From positions 1-7,251 of the forward strand of contig CAMLDJ010000275.1 of the NCBI GenBank assembly GCA_946478755.1: DNA of 7,251 bases. The letters are read 5' to 3'. This DNA is from an uncultured Pedobacter sp. (lineage in GTDB: Bacteria > Bacteroidota > Bacteroidia > Sphingobacteriales > Sphingobacteriaceae). The notes beneath the pieces were generated by a model. It did no database searches and was not told where the DNA came from. It saw nothing but the letters and a program-made list of their open reading frames with translations. Both the position numbers and the translations under genes were made by a program. Positions 1 to 7,082 of this stretch are shown piece by piece. Every line of letters starts with the position of its first letter. Position 1 is the first letter of the stretch.

Positions 1-137
1 AAATAAGAACCGACCCTGTTTCTTAGGTCTTTAGCTTTGCCGATATAAATGAGCGTACCATCCACATCCCAATACTGGTAGATACCAGGCTTATGAGGAA
101 TGTCGGTCAGGGCCTTTTTATAATCGAAAGCACTCAT
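1..137 (-). CDS. uvrC: UvrABC excinuclease subunit C, N-terminal fragment (partial at window edge)
   Basis: UvrC makes the two incisions either side of a DNA lesion in nucleotide excision repair, acting in the cytoplasm with UvrA and UvrB. Only the first 45 codons are in the window, read from the ATG at 135-137 on the minus strand. They show the start of the GIY-YIG nuclease domain: PGIYQYWD (GIY at about residues 18-20) followed by TLIYIGKAKDLRNRV (YIG at about 31-33), the UvrC form of the motif with its conserved Lys and Arg residues. Family members are about 600 residues long, so most of the gene lies to the left of the window. It follows the PBP1A gene by 25 bases with no visible promoter or terminator, so it is probably the third gene of the sprE-PBP1A-uvrC transcript. 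The identification is secure although only the N-terminus is visible. Confidence 0.95.
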   Translation of the reverse strand, partial: MSAFDYKKALTDIPHKPGIYQYWDVDGTLIYIGKAKDLRNRVGSY

Positions 138-162
138 GGATCATAGAATTAGATAAAGGTAA

Positions 163-2382
163 TTAAAAACCTAATTTTTCATCCAGCTCTGTCTTCTGCT
201 CCTGCTGCTGATATTGGCTGCAGTCGTACGTAATGGATACCCCATTCTTAGGGAACTCAAAATCTCCCTGTGTAATTTTCAATTTAGGGTTGGCATAAAC
301 GCGCTTCATAAAACCCGCAAAAATAGGTAAGGCAGTGGTCGCACCATCGCCCTGCGAAGTACTAATGAAATGGAAAGCACGGTCTTCACAGCCGGTCCAC
401 ACCCCGGCGACCAATTGCGGGCTGATTCCCATGAACCAGCCATCAGAGTTGTTTTGAGTAGTGCCGGTCTTACCCCCAATGGCAGCTTTGACACCGTATC
501 TACCTGCCAGCCGCCAGCCAGTACCACTGGTTACTACGCCCCTGAGCATGCGTGTCATGACGTAAGCTACCTCCTCGTTCATAGCCGGTCTGGGGATTGG
601 TCTTTCACTGTAAAGAACCACACCGTTCCGATCTTCGACCCTGACGATATAAGTAGGTTTGGTCCATATCCCTTTGTTAGCAAATACACTATATGCACCC
701 ACCATATCATAAACTGAGGCATCAAAAGAGCCCAGTGCTATGGAAGGATAGGCAGGTACTTCAGAGGTGATGCCCATTTTTTTTGCAAGGGTGGCTACCG
801 CTGTGGGGCCAACCTGTTTCATTAAATAGGCGGCAATATAGTTTTGAGAAAGGGCCAGTGCTTTTTGCAGGGTCAGGTAGCCGGGGACAGTTCCCGAGGA
901 CCTTGGTGTCCAGGGCTCACTTCCGGGTACTTCGATGGTGACCGGTTCATTTAATACGGTAAAACAAGGCGAGTAGCCGTTTTCTATGGCAACGGCATAG
1001 GTGAAAGGCTTGGCTGTCGAGCCCACCTGCCTGGTACCCATTTTGACCTGGTCATATTTAAAATGCTCATAATTGATGCCCCCAACCCATGCTTTCACAA
1101 ATCCTGTTTGAGGATCCATCGCCATCATGGCATTCCTGAGCAGCATTTTGTAGTATTTTACAGAGTCAATTGGCTTCATCAGCGTATCGACATTTCCACG
1201 CCAGGTAAAGATGGTCAGCATAGCCGGTGTGTTAAAATCTTTCCGGATCTCTTCTTCAGATTTGCCTTCCAGCTGAAGTGCTTTATACCGGTCCGATCGT
1301 TTAACGCCCTGTTCTATTTGTAGCTCTTTCCCTTTGAAAGGGTTTCTACCTTTCCAGCTTTTGTTAAACGAAGCCTGCAGGATCTTCATAGATTCCTTTT
1401 GTGCCGCTTCGGCATAAAGTTGCATATCGTAGTTCAGCGTGGTATAGATCTTCAGACCATCCCGGTCAAAATCGTACGGAACCCCATTGTTTAATATCGA
1501 GCGATCCTGGAAGATTTTTTTAAGGTCGTTTTTCAATACGGCCCTGAAATATGGAGCGATGCCGTCATTTACTGTAGCTGCACTGAACCTGAGGCCTAAC
1601 GGTTTTTCCCTTTCGGCCTCCAGTTGCTGCTGACTGATGAAATCTGCTTTTACCATCAAACCCATAATGGTGTTTCTGCGCGCCAGTGCACGCTCCGGAT
1701 TTCGGGTAGGGGAGTAGCGGGTGATACCTTTAAGGATGCCGATCAGCGTGGCCGACTGCGCAACAGTTAACTTATCTGGCGTAGTATTGAAATACACTCT
1801 TGCTGCAGATTTTATGCCATAGGCCTGGTTCCCAAAGTCCACCGTGTTGAGATACATGACCAGGATCTCTTCTTTTGTATAATTGCGTTCCAGTTTAACT
1901 GCAATCACCCATTCCTGAAATTTCTGAAGGATACGCTTTGCAAAGTTTTTCTGCCGGCCTTCTTCGGAGAATAGATTTAAGGCCAATTGTTGAGTAATCG
2001 TACTTCCACCTTGTTTTTTGCCAACAAGTGCATATAAGAATATGGTGAATGTACGCTTGAAATCGATGCCCGAATGCTCTTTAAAGCGAATGTCCTCTGT
2101 AGCAATTAAAGCATTAATTACATTTGGAGAGATTTCCTGATAGCTGATATTGGATCGGTTTTGCACGAAGTAGGTGCCCAGTACTTTGCCGTCATCGGCA
2201 AGAATCTCTGAGGCCTGGTTGCTTTTCGGATGCTCGATGTCTCTAAAAGAAGGAAGTGCACCAAATAATCCAAATCCAACGGCGATGATGAACAAGGCAA
2301 ACAATACGATCCCACCTATTAATAGCTTCCATAATGTAAAATTGTACTTCCTGATATCGGCTTTCGAAAGGTTTTTGTTCAT
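163..2382 (-). CDS. mrcA: Bifunctional class A penicillin-binding protein 1A (glycosyltransferase + transpeptidase)
   Basis: This 739-residue enzyme polymerises lipid II into glycan strands and cross-links the stem peptides in the periplasm; it is a beta-lactam target. A short cytoplasmic tail is followed by one membrane anchor (about 17-41). The GT51 glycosyltransferase domain (about 55-270) carries TEDIRFKEHSG (catalytic Glu96), GGSTITQQLALNLF (126-138) and the KFQEWVIAVKLERNYTKEEI stretch (154-173). The transpeptidase domain (about 418-695) has all three motifs: STAK (Ser455 nucleophile, Lys458), SQN (512-514) and KTGT (638-641). About 100 charged residues (320-418) separate the two domains. 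Length is normal for Bacteroidota PBP1A. The ATG lies 2 bases after the sprE stop in A-rich sequence, which suggests co-transcription and possibly translational coupling. All catalytic residues are present. The symbol is by analogy with E. coli PBP1A; exact orthology to mrcA or ponA is not provable here. Confidence 0.95.
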   Translation of the reverse strand: MNKNLSKADIRKYNFTLWKLLIGGIVLFALFIIAVGFGLFGALPSFRDIEHPKSNQASEILADDGKVLGTYFVQNRSNISYQEISPNVINALIATEDIRFKEHSGIDFKRTFTIFLYALVGKKQGGSTITQQLALNLFSEEGRQKNFAKRILQKFQEWVIAVKLERNYTKEEILVMYLNTVDFGNQAYGIKSAARVYFNTTPDKLTVAQSATLIGILKGITRYSPTRNPERALARRNTIMGLMVKADFISQQQLEAEREKPLGLRFSAATVNDGIAPYFRAVLKNDLKKIFQDRSILNNGVPYDFDRDGLKIYTTLNYDMQLYAEAAQKESMKILQASFNKSWKGRNPFKGKELQIEQGVKRSDRYKALQLEGKSEEEIRKDFNTPAMLTIFTWRGNVDTLMKPIDSVKYYKMLLRNAMMAMDPQTGFVKAWVGGINYEHFKYDQVKMGTRQVGSTAKPFTYAVAIENGYSPCFTVLNEPVTIEVPGSEPWTPRSSGTVPGYLTLQKALALSQNYIAAYLMKQVGPTAVATLAKKMGITSEVPAYPSIALGSFDASVYDMVGAYSVFANKGIWTKPTYIVRVEDRNGVVLYSERPIPRPAMNEEVAYVMTRMLRGVVTSGTGWRLAGRYGVKAAIGGKTGTTQNNSDGWFMGISPQLVAGVWTGCEDRAFHFISTSQGDGATTALPIFAGFMKRVYANPKLKITQGDFEFPKNGVSITYDCSQYQQQEQKTELDEKLGF

Positions 2383-2384
2383 TT

Positions 2385-5174
2385 TTAATAATTGTTTTTA
2401 TAAAAATCCAGGTATTTGTTCAACAAATCTTTACTGGTTAATTTATCAAAGTTTTCTTTGCTGATGACAAAGCCACTATAGATATTGGCGGGAACTTTCA
2501 TGATCCGGCGTAATAGTGGAGTGATTCCTTCTGCGTAAGCTTTAGCGTCCCCAAAATTACTAAAGTTCCCAATATATATCAGCTGATCATTGTCAAATTC
2601 TTTCAGTTGATGTTTTAAGTTAGCTCCCGCATAATTTCCTCTGTTGAATTGGCCGATGCCAAAACGTGAAGAACTAAGAGTTAAGGAGGCGTCAGCCACA
2701 TCGATGACGTAATAATAAACCCCGGAGGCGGCTGTAGTAAATATGCTTTCCGTTTTAACAGGCACCGCTGCGGGTTTCTGTGTGCTTACAACCGCGGCTG
2801 TTGTGTCTTTTTCTGTATTTACAACCGGAACGGCCGTTGTTTTTTCTGGCTGTGGAACAGGAAGGACAGGCGGGGTCTGCGTTACTGGTACAGAAACCGG
2901 AACGGCCGGTGGGGCTACGCTACCAAAAGGTGGTTCATCCGGATCAAAATCTGTCAGTGCAATGGCTTTGTTTTTGAAATCATCCAGATGGTCGTTTATA
3001 TAACTGATATGATCTTTTACCAGCGGAGTGATCAGCCTGTCGTCGGGAAACCTGGTCGTGATGCTGTTAAATTCTGCCAAAAGCGCATCTATAGGACTAG
3101 TCCGGCCTACTGCAATGGCTTTTAAATAGGCATATTGTGGCGACAAATAGTTTGAGCTGCTGCTTTTCTGTGATGCTTCGACCTGCTGAATCACCCTGGC
3201 AAAATCTTTCTTCTGGTATTGATCAAACAGTTCATCGTATTGCTTATTGATGGCTGTTTCGAGTTCTGTTTGTTTTAAAGAGAAGGAAGGGTCAAGAATG
3301 ATTTTTGCATAGGCAGAATTAGGATAGTCTTTCAGGAGCTTATTCTTATAATCGTTTGCCCGGGGCTCACCTTTTTGCTTTGAAATGAGGAATAAACTGT
3401 AATAGACAGCCGCCAGATGGTTGTTGGCCGGAAAGCGTTTCAACAGCAGCTGATAAACTTCCTCCGCTTCTTCGGGGTCATTTAATTCCTGCATGTAAAA
3501 GCTGGCAATGTCGTAATACGCGTCAATAATCTTTTGATTGGATGCGGCGAGCAATTCCGGACTCAGAGGCAAGGCATCCCTATATGCTTTTATATCAGCA
3601 GTTTTATCGGCAGCTATAGTATCTTTTCCGGGATTGGTCGAGGATCCGTTGTTCATGTTATTTGCGATGTCCTGAGTGGTGGACTGGGCAGATGAGCGGA
3701 TGCTTTGTCGCCAGTTGTTTTCCAGTTTTCTGTTTCCCCATTTTTTCTTAAACGCGGAATAGCCTGTACTTAAAGCGCCCACATTACTGAAATAAAAGGT
3801 GCCGGATGTTTGAGGCTTTTTATCGGCGGGTTCATAGAAGCTGGATGGCATGACATCAGGACCGCTTTTATCTGATGTCGGTGGTTTGGCCGCAGGGTTC
3901 AACAGGGCTTGTATTTTTGCCAGACGATCGGATTCCGGTAATGCTGCAATAGCTTGGAGGGTATCTTCCTTTGAGATGATCTGGTAACGCTTAGTCAGGT
4001 ATTCGAGGTTTTGGTTCTTCTTCACAATGACCTCATAACCTGGATAATTTTTAGGCAGCGTGCTTACCGCACTGTCATAATAAAGTTTTGCATCCAGGTA
4101 ATTATGGAGTTGTTTAAAGTTGAGGTCGGCCATTTTCAAATAAGACAGGCCTTTTTGGTAGGCGTTCTTTGTACTTTTCTGAATAGACAGCAGATAGTAT
4201 TTTTTAGCCTTGTCATAATCACCATCAGCCAGTACGCTTTCTGCAATCTGATAATAGATCTGGTCATTATAGTCGGTATTTTTATCGTCTTTTAAGAGAG
4301 CAAGTAATTCGCGCTGCCGGTTGACTTTCTTACCACTGAGTAAAGCATTCAGTTTGATGCGGTTTAAGCTGGCATTGAAATACATTTCGAAAGGGGCGCT
4401 GCTTTTTTCAACTTTCCTATAGTTGAGCAATGCTTCTTTATAATTTTGCTGCTGCTCTGAAAGCTGTGCCAGAATGTATGTCCACCTGATTTTGTGCCGG
4501 CGGTTGCTGCTTGCTTTGATGGCTTGTTTTAAAAAGGAAATGGCCTCCGGATTTTTATGTTGATAAATGGACATCTGGGCAAGCGTAGCTAAAGGTTCGG
4601 CTGTATTTTTCTTAAGACCCGCAGTTACATAGGCCAGGGTGTCTAAGATCAGCTTTGCTTGACTAAGCCGCCTTACCTGCATTAAACTCCTGGCTTTCCA
4701 GTTCAACGCTTCAATATAGCTTTTTGTATTTTTCTGATAGTTTTTTGTGGTATAATCGAAATACTCTGCGGCATTGAAGTAGTTTCCTTTAAAGAACTGC
4801 GCTTTGCCCAGTAAGATATAAGCATCATCCAGATAATTGCTATAACCTTTTTCCAGAATGATCACCTGGGCTTTTTTGATGATGTCGTCCATGGATTTGG
4901 CCGGAGCAGTATTTTTTACGATAAAACTGCTGTCAATTTCCGGGCCTAGGTAAACCGGAAGGACCTGGTCAAAATTTTCCACATAGGATTCCGCAAGCTC
5001 CTGCTGGTGGGTATCCAGAATCACATTAGAATTATAGATATAATTGTAGCGGGCAGTTAAATTTTGCATGCTGCGGCTGGTAGCGTTGTCTTTCTGGCTG
5101 CCGCAGGAGTAAATTATACCGATGCATAAACTAAATAATATTACCTTTAAATTGCGGATAGCGTAATTCTTCAA
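2385..5174 (-). CDS. sprE: Type IX secretion system TPR lipoprotein SprE/PorW
   Basis: SprE (Flavobacterium) or PorW (Porphyromonas) is a lipoprotein required for type IX secretion, and for gliding where that occurs; PorW is reported to link the PorK/N ring to the Sov translocon. This 929-residue protein starts at a TTG (5172-5174). An in-frame stop lies at 5187-5189 and no ATG comes before residue 36, so only this start keeps the lipoprotein signal: a basic N-terminus, the hydrophobic VILFSLCIGIIYS, then Cys24 as the acylation site. Helical TPR-like repeats cover about 100-380 and 540-720. Between them is a low-complexity stretch with the block FKKKWGNRKLENNWR (475-489), which I associate with this family. 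A Pro/Val/Ala-rich linker (about 745-808) leads to a C-terminal domain (about 817-915) with a SPOR-like feel (IYIGNFSNFGDAKAYAE, 866-882). It leads the operon with PBP1A and uvrC. The family call rests on architecture and remembered motifs, not on a search. Confidence 0.82.
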   Translation of the reverse strand: MKNYAIRNLKVILFSLCIGIIYSCGSQKDNATSRSMQNLTARYNYIYNSNVILDTHQQELAESYVENFDQVLPVYLGPEIDSSFIVKNTAPAKSMDDIIKKAQVIILEKGYSNYLDDAYILLGKAQFFKGNYFNAAEYFDYTTKNYQKNTKSYIEALNWKARSLMQVRRLSQAKLILDTLAYVTAGLKKNTAEPLATLAQMSIYQHKNPEAISFLKQAIKASSNRRHKIRWTYILAQLSEQQQNYKEALLNYRKVEKSSAPFEMYFNASLNRIKLNALLSGKKVNRQRELLALLKDDKNTDYNDQIYYQIAESVLADGDYDKAKKYYLLSIQKSTKNAYQKGLSYLKMADLNFKQLHNYLDAKLYYDSAVSTLPKNYPGYEVIVKKNQNLEYLTKRYQIISKEDTLQAIAALPESDRLAKIQALLNPAAKPPTSDKSGPDVMPSSFYEPADKKPQTSGTFYFSNVGALSTGYSAFKKKWGNRKLENNWRQSIRSSAQSTTQDIANNMNNGSSTNPGKDTIAADKTADIKAYRDALPLSPELLAASNQKIIDAYYDIASFYMQELNDPEEAEEVYQLLLKRFPANNHLAAVYYSLFLISKQKGEPRANDYKNKLLKDYPNSAYAKIILDPSFSLKQTELETAINKQYDELFDQYQKKDFARVIQQVEASQKSSSSNYLSPQYAYLKAIAVGRTSPIDALLAEFNSITTRFPDDRLITPLVKDHISYINDHLDDFKNKAIALTDFDPDEPPFGSVAPPAVPVSVPVTQTPPVLPVPQPEKTTAVPVVNTEKDTTAAVVSTQKPAAVPVKTESIFTTAASGVYYYVIDVADASLTLSSSRFGIGQFNRGNYAGANLKHQLKEFDNDQLIYIGNFSNFGDAKAYAEGITPLLRRIMKVPANIYSGFVISKENFDKLTSKDLLNKYLDFYKNNY

Positions 5175-5281
5175 TGATGGGATGGTTTAATATTTAATTA
5201 ACAACAAAATATATACAAAAGTATTTTATTCATCAATAACTTCTTAACAAAACCTATTTTATTTATAAAAAAGCATGATTC
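5175..5281. promoter_or_regulatory. Divergent intergenic region between sprE and the F0 ATP synthase operon
   Basis: These 107 bases separate two divergently transcribed groups and must hold or border both sets of promoters. The stretch is very A/T-rich. On the minus strand there is one exact TAnnTTTG element, listed separately. On the plus strand I see only imperfect matches such as TATTTTAT at 5222 and 5255, with no TTG at the right distance, so the promoter of the atp genes is not resolved. No clear operator palindrome or riboswitch-like structure was seen. Confidence 0.6.
5216..5252 (-). promoter_or_regulatory. Candidate Bacteroidota-type promoter for sprE-PBP1A-uvrC
   Basis: Read on the minus strand, TACTTTTG (5223 down to 5216) matches the Bacteroidota -7 consensus TAnnTTTG exactly. 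A TTTTG that could act as the -33 element lies at 5252-5248. The spacer is 24 bases, slightly longer than the usual range of about 17-23. A transcript starting near 5210 would have a leader of about 36 bases before the TTG start of sprE. The long spacer and the A/T-rich background, where such octamers arise by chance, keep the confidence moderate. Confidence 0.42.
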
Positions 5282-5506
5282 ATGACAGATCCTAATGGGA
5301 AGAAAAAAGGATTAAACACTTTTGCAAAGTATTCTTCAATCAGCATCCAAATGATTGTTGTGATTGGTGTATTTGCGTTTGCCGGCCATAAAATAGACCT
5401 TTACCGGAATGCAAAAACTCCGGTTTTTACTGCGGTGTTAAGCCTTCTGGGTGTGGCGGTTGCCATGTATCAGGTTGTAAAGCAGTTGAATAAAAATGAT
5501 TCCTGA
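5282..5506 (+). CDS. atpZ: AtpZ/AtpI-family small membrane protein of the F0F1 ATP synthase operon
   Basis: This 74-residue protein has a short basic N-terminus and two membrane helices (about 17-36 and 47-66) joined by a short loop, GHKIDLYRNAKTP. The first helix, YSSISIQMIVVIGVFAFAG, has the look of AtpZ-type proteins, which sit at the head of many ATP synthase operons and are thought to work with AtpI in c-ring assembly or in Mg2+ supply. It is the first gene of the plus-strand group, ahead of a four-helix protein, atpB and atpE, which supports the call. The ATG at 5282 is the only sensible start in this frame. An ATG at 5275 in another frame encodes only six codons (MIHDRS) and stops at 5293. 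No Shine-Dalgarno sequence is visible; the leader is A/T-rich. The family call rests on size, topology and position. Confidence 0.8.
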   Translation: MTDPNGKKKGLNTFAKYSSISIQMIVVIGVFAFAGHKIDLYRNAKTPVFTAVLSLLGVAVAMYQVVKQLNKNDS

Positions 5507-5540
5507 TTGTTGAAGCCAATAGTATTGTCTACTTTTGGAG
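5507..5540 (+). promoter_or_regulatory. Candidate internal promoter before the AtpI-like gene and atpB
   Basis: The gap after atpZ holds TACTTTTG at 5530-5537, an exact match to the Bacteroidota -7 consensus TAnnTTTG. Two TTG triplets that could serve as the -33 element lie at 5507-5509 (20-base spacer) and 5510-5512 (17-base spacer); both distances are within the expected range. Transcription would start near 5542-5546, about ten bases ahead of the TTG start at 5554. This could give the AtpI-like gene and atpB a transcript separate from atpZ. It is a sequence match only. Confidence 0.4.
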
Positions 5541-5553
5541 AAAAATTACAGTT

Positions 5554-5940
5554 TTGAGCCTAACCAAATTTCTCTTTTCCTATCTTTTATATACGGCCCT
5601 TTTGGCTGCTGTTGCTTACTTTCTGCCAGCTATTTTTCCTCATGTTAAGCTCCTGGTTTCGAAATTCTGGGTGTTGTTCGGCTTTCTGGCAGGCATTACA
5701 CTCCTGGCCTATGTCCTTGCCTTTTTAGGCATGAAACGGAATCCTGAAACGGGGATTATGGCGATTATGGGATCAATCGCGTTCAAGATGCTGCTTTCTA
5801 TGGCTTTTGTGCTGATTTACAGCTTAAATACTAAGGAAAAAGGCATGATTCTGGTGTTAAATTTTTTTTCTTTATATTTATTGTTCAGCTTCTTTGAAAT
5901 ATACTCTTTGTTACGTAACTTGCGCCACCAAAATAAATAG
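5554..5940 (+). CDS. Four-helix membrane protein, probable AtpI-like F0 assembly factor
   Basis: I do not recognise this 128-residue protein by sequence alone. It is very hydrophobic, with four predicted membrane helices (about 5-25, 38-59, 67-91, 97-118) and a basic C-terminal tail (RNLRHQNK). Size and topology match AtpI (UncI), the four-helix protein that precedes atpB in many ATP synthase operons and helps assemble the c-ring. The helix-3 stretch with FKML (77-80) also resembles that family. It lies 47 bases after atpZ and 17 bases before atpB. The start is taken as TTG at 5554: the frame is open back to 5500, but there is no ATG, GTG or other TTG start in that stretch, and the first internal ATG (residue 60) would remove two helices. 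A GGAG at 5537-5540 is 13 bases upstream, rather far for a ribosome site. The AtpI role is inferred from context. Confidence 0.72.
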   Translation: MSLTKFLFSYLLYTALLAAVAYFLPAIFPHVKLLVSKFWVLFGFLAGITLLAYVLAFLGMKRNPETGIMAIMGSIAFKMLLSMAFVLIYSLNTKEKGMILVLNFFSLYLLFSFFEIYSLLRNLRHQNK

Positions 5941-5957
5941 TAAAAATCTGCGACTAA

Positions 5958-7082
5958 ATGGATTGTAGCCACGTTTTTGAGTTTAAAGTGAATAGGTTAA
6001 TTGTTGTTTTTACGCTTTTTTTAGCGTTTTTTTATGTTGCGTCGCCAGCTTTTGCTCAGGTGGACAGTGCTGTTGTTTCTCATGATACGGTAGCTTTGGC
6101 TGCATCTTCAGAAACAGAGGCGCATGGAGCTCATCATGGGAAAGAAAAGTTTGAACCTACTAAGGTAATTATGGACCACATTGCGGACTCGCATATGTGG
6201 CATTTATGGGGGCATCTTTCTTTGCCGCTTCCGGTAATTGTTTATACACCTGCCGGTCTTGATCTATTCTCATCGGGTCATTTTCATCATGGTGAACAGG
6301 ATTACACGAGTGCAAAAAATACGTATCGTTTAGTTGAGGATAAAGTGAAGGTTGTTGGTGCAGATGGTCAGATAGATGAAGCCGCTACAGCTAAGTTGCT
6401 GGATTTCTCCATCACAAAGAATGTCGCAGCAATGTTCATTTCTATCGCTGTTATTCTTATTGTATTTATTTCTGTAGCCGGGGCCTATAAGAAACGTAAC
6501 GGTAAAGCCCCAAAAGGTCTGCAGTCTGTTATCGAGCCCATTATTGTATTTGTGAGAGATGATATTGCCAAGCCAAATATTGGTCATGAGTATGCCCGGT
6601 TTATGCCTTATCTGCTAACGGTGTTTTTCTTTATCTGGATTAACAACGTGATGGGGCTGATCCCAATTTTCCCGGGAGGGGCCAACGTAACCGGTAATAT
6701 TGCCCTTACGTTTGTATTGGCTCTTGGAACCATGATTATTGTGAATTTTAATGGCAATAAGTATTACTGGAAACATATTCTTATGCCTGATGTTCCCTGG
6801 TGGTTGTATCCGATCATGATCCCTGTTGAACTTATTGGTGTGATCTCTAAGCCCTTTGCATTGATGATCCGTTTGTTTGCGAACATTACAGCTGGTCACA
6901 TTATCGTACTGAGTTTAATCTCGCTGATCTTTATTTTTGAGACGCTTGCTATGGCGCCGGTCTCTATTGCATTCGTGTTGTTTATGGATGTGCTGGAATT
7001 GCTGGTTGCATTTTTACAGGCCTTTATTTTTACCTTGCTTACTGCCCTATTTATTGGTATGGCAGTAGAAGAGCATCATTAA
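5958..7082 (+). CDS. atpB: F0F1 ATP synthase subunit a (AtpB) with signal peptide and periplasmic N-terminal domain
   Basis: Subunit a forms the two proton half-channels of the F0 motor beside the c-ring in the inner membrane. The core (about 150-370) is canonical: PFALMIRLFANITAGH holds the essential Arg305 (E. coli R210) and Asn309, and LQAFIF holds Gln354 (E. coli Q252). His314 and Glu347 take the places of E. coli E219 and H245, exchanged. At 374 residues it is about 100 longer than the E. coli protein (271). The extra length is a signal-peptide-like segment (hydrophobic about 14-27, cleavage likely after AFA, 31-33) and a domain of about 120 residues with a His-rich stretch (56-60), DHIADSHMWHLWGH (73-86) and HFHHG (108-112). 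I regard this layout as typical of Bacteroidota. The ATG at 5958 is used; a GTG at 5988 (codon 11) would give a tighter signal peptide and is a real alternative. Confidence 0.96.
   Translation: MDCSHVFEFKVNRLIVVFTLFLAFFYVASPAFAQVDSAVVSHDTVALAASSETEAHGAHHGKEKFEPTKVIMDHIADSHMWHLWGHLSLPLPVIVYTPAGLDLFSSGHFHHGEQDYTSAKNTYRLVEDKVKVVGADGQIDEAATAKLLDFSITKNVAAMFISIAVILIVFISVAGAYKKRNGKAPKGLQSVIEPIIVFVRDDIAKPNIGHEYARFMPYLLTVFFFIWINNVMGLIPIFPGGANVTGNIALTFVLALGTMIIVNFNGNKYYWKHILMPDVPWWLYPIMIPVELIGVISKPFALMIRLFANITAGHIIVLSLISLIFIFETLAMAPVSIAFVLFMDVLELLVAFLQAFIFTLLTALFIGMAVEEHH

Noticed and set aside
138..162. The 25-base gap between the PBP1A gene and uvrC as a possible terminator or promoter
   Set aside because: It is too short for a promoter with TAnnTTTG and TTG elements, and no G/C-rich hairpin followed by a T-run is present.
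370..717. A 115-codon plus-strand open frame opposite the PBP1A gene
   Set aside because: It lies wholly antisense to the conserved transpeptidase domain, has no recognisable domain and reads like the shadow of a coding region.
2743..3003. Plus-strand frames rich in Thr, Gly and Val opposite sprE
   Set aside because: The composition is explained by the reverse complement of the Pro/Val/Ala-rich linker codons of SprE; no independent gene signal.
4011..4295. A 94-codon plus-strand frame with hydrophobic stretches opposite sprE
   Set aside because: It is antisense to the TPR region of SprE, with no start context or neighbours to support it.
5142..5149. TACCTTTA on the plus strand as a -7 element for atpZ
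   Set aside because: It misses the final G of TAnnTTTG, has no TTG at a suitable distance and lies inside the sprE coding region.
5275..5295. A six-codon frame (MIHDRS) overlapping the start of atpZ, considered as a leader peptide
   Set aside because: It is very short, lacks regulatory codon runs and has no hairpin after it; an ATG seven bases upstream of a start is expected by chance in such sequence.
6330..6899. Two minus-strand frames (6330-6587 and 6615-6899) opposite atpB
   Set aside because: Both are antisense to highly conserved parts of subunit a and have no membrane, domain or start signals of their own.
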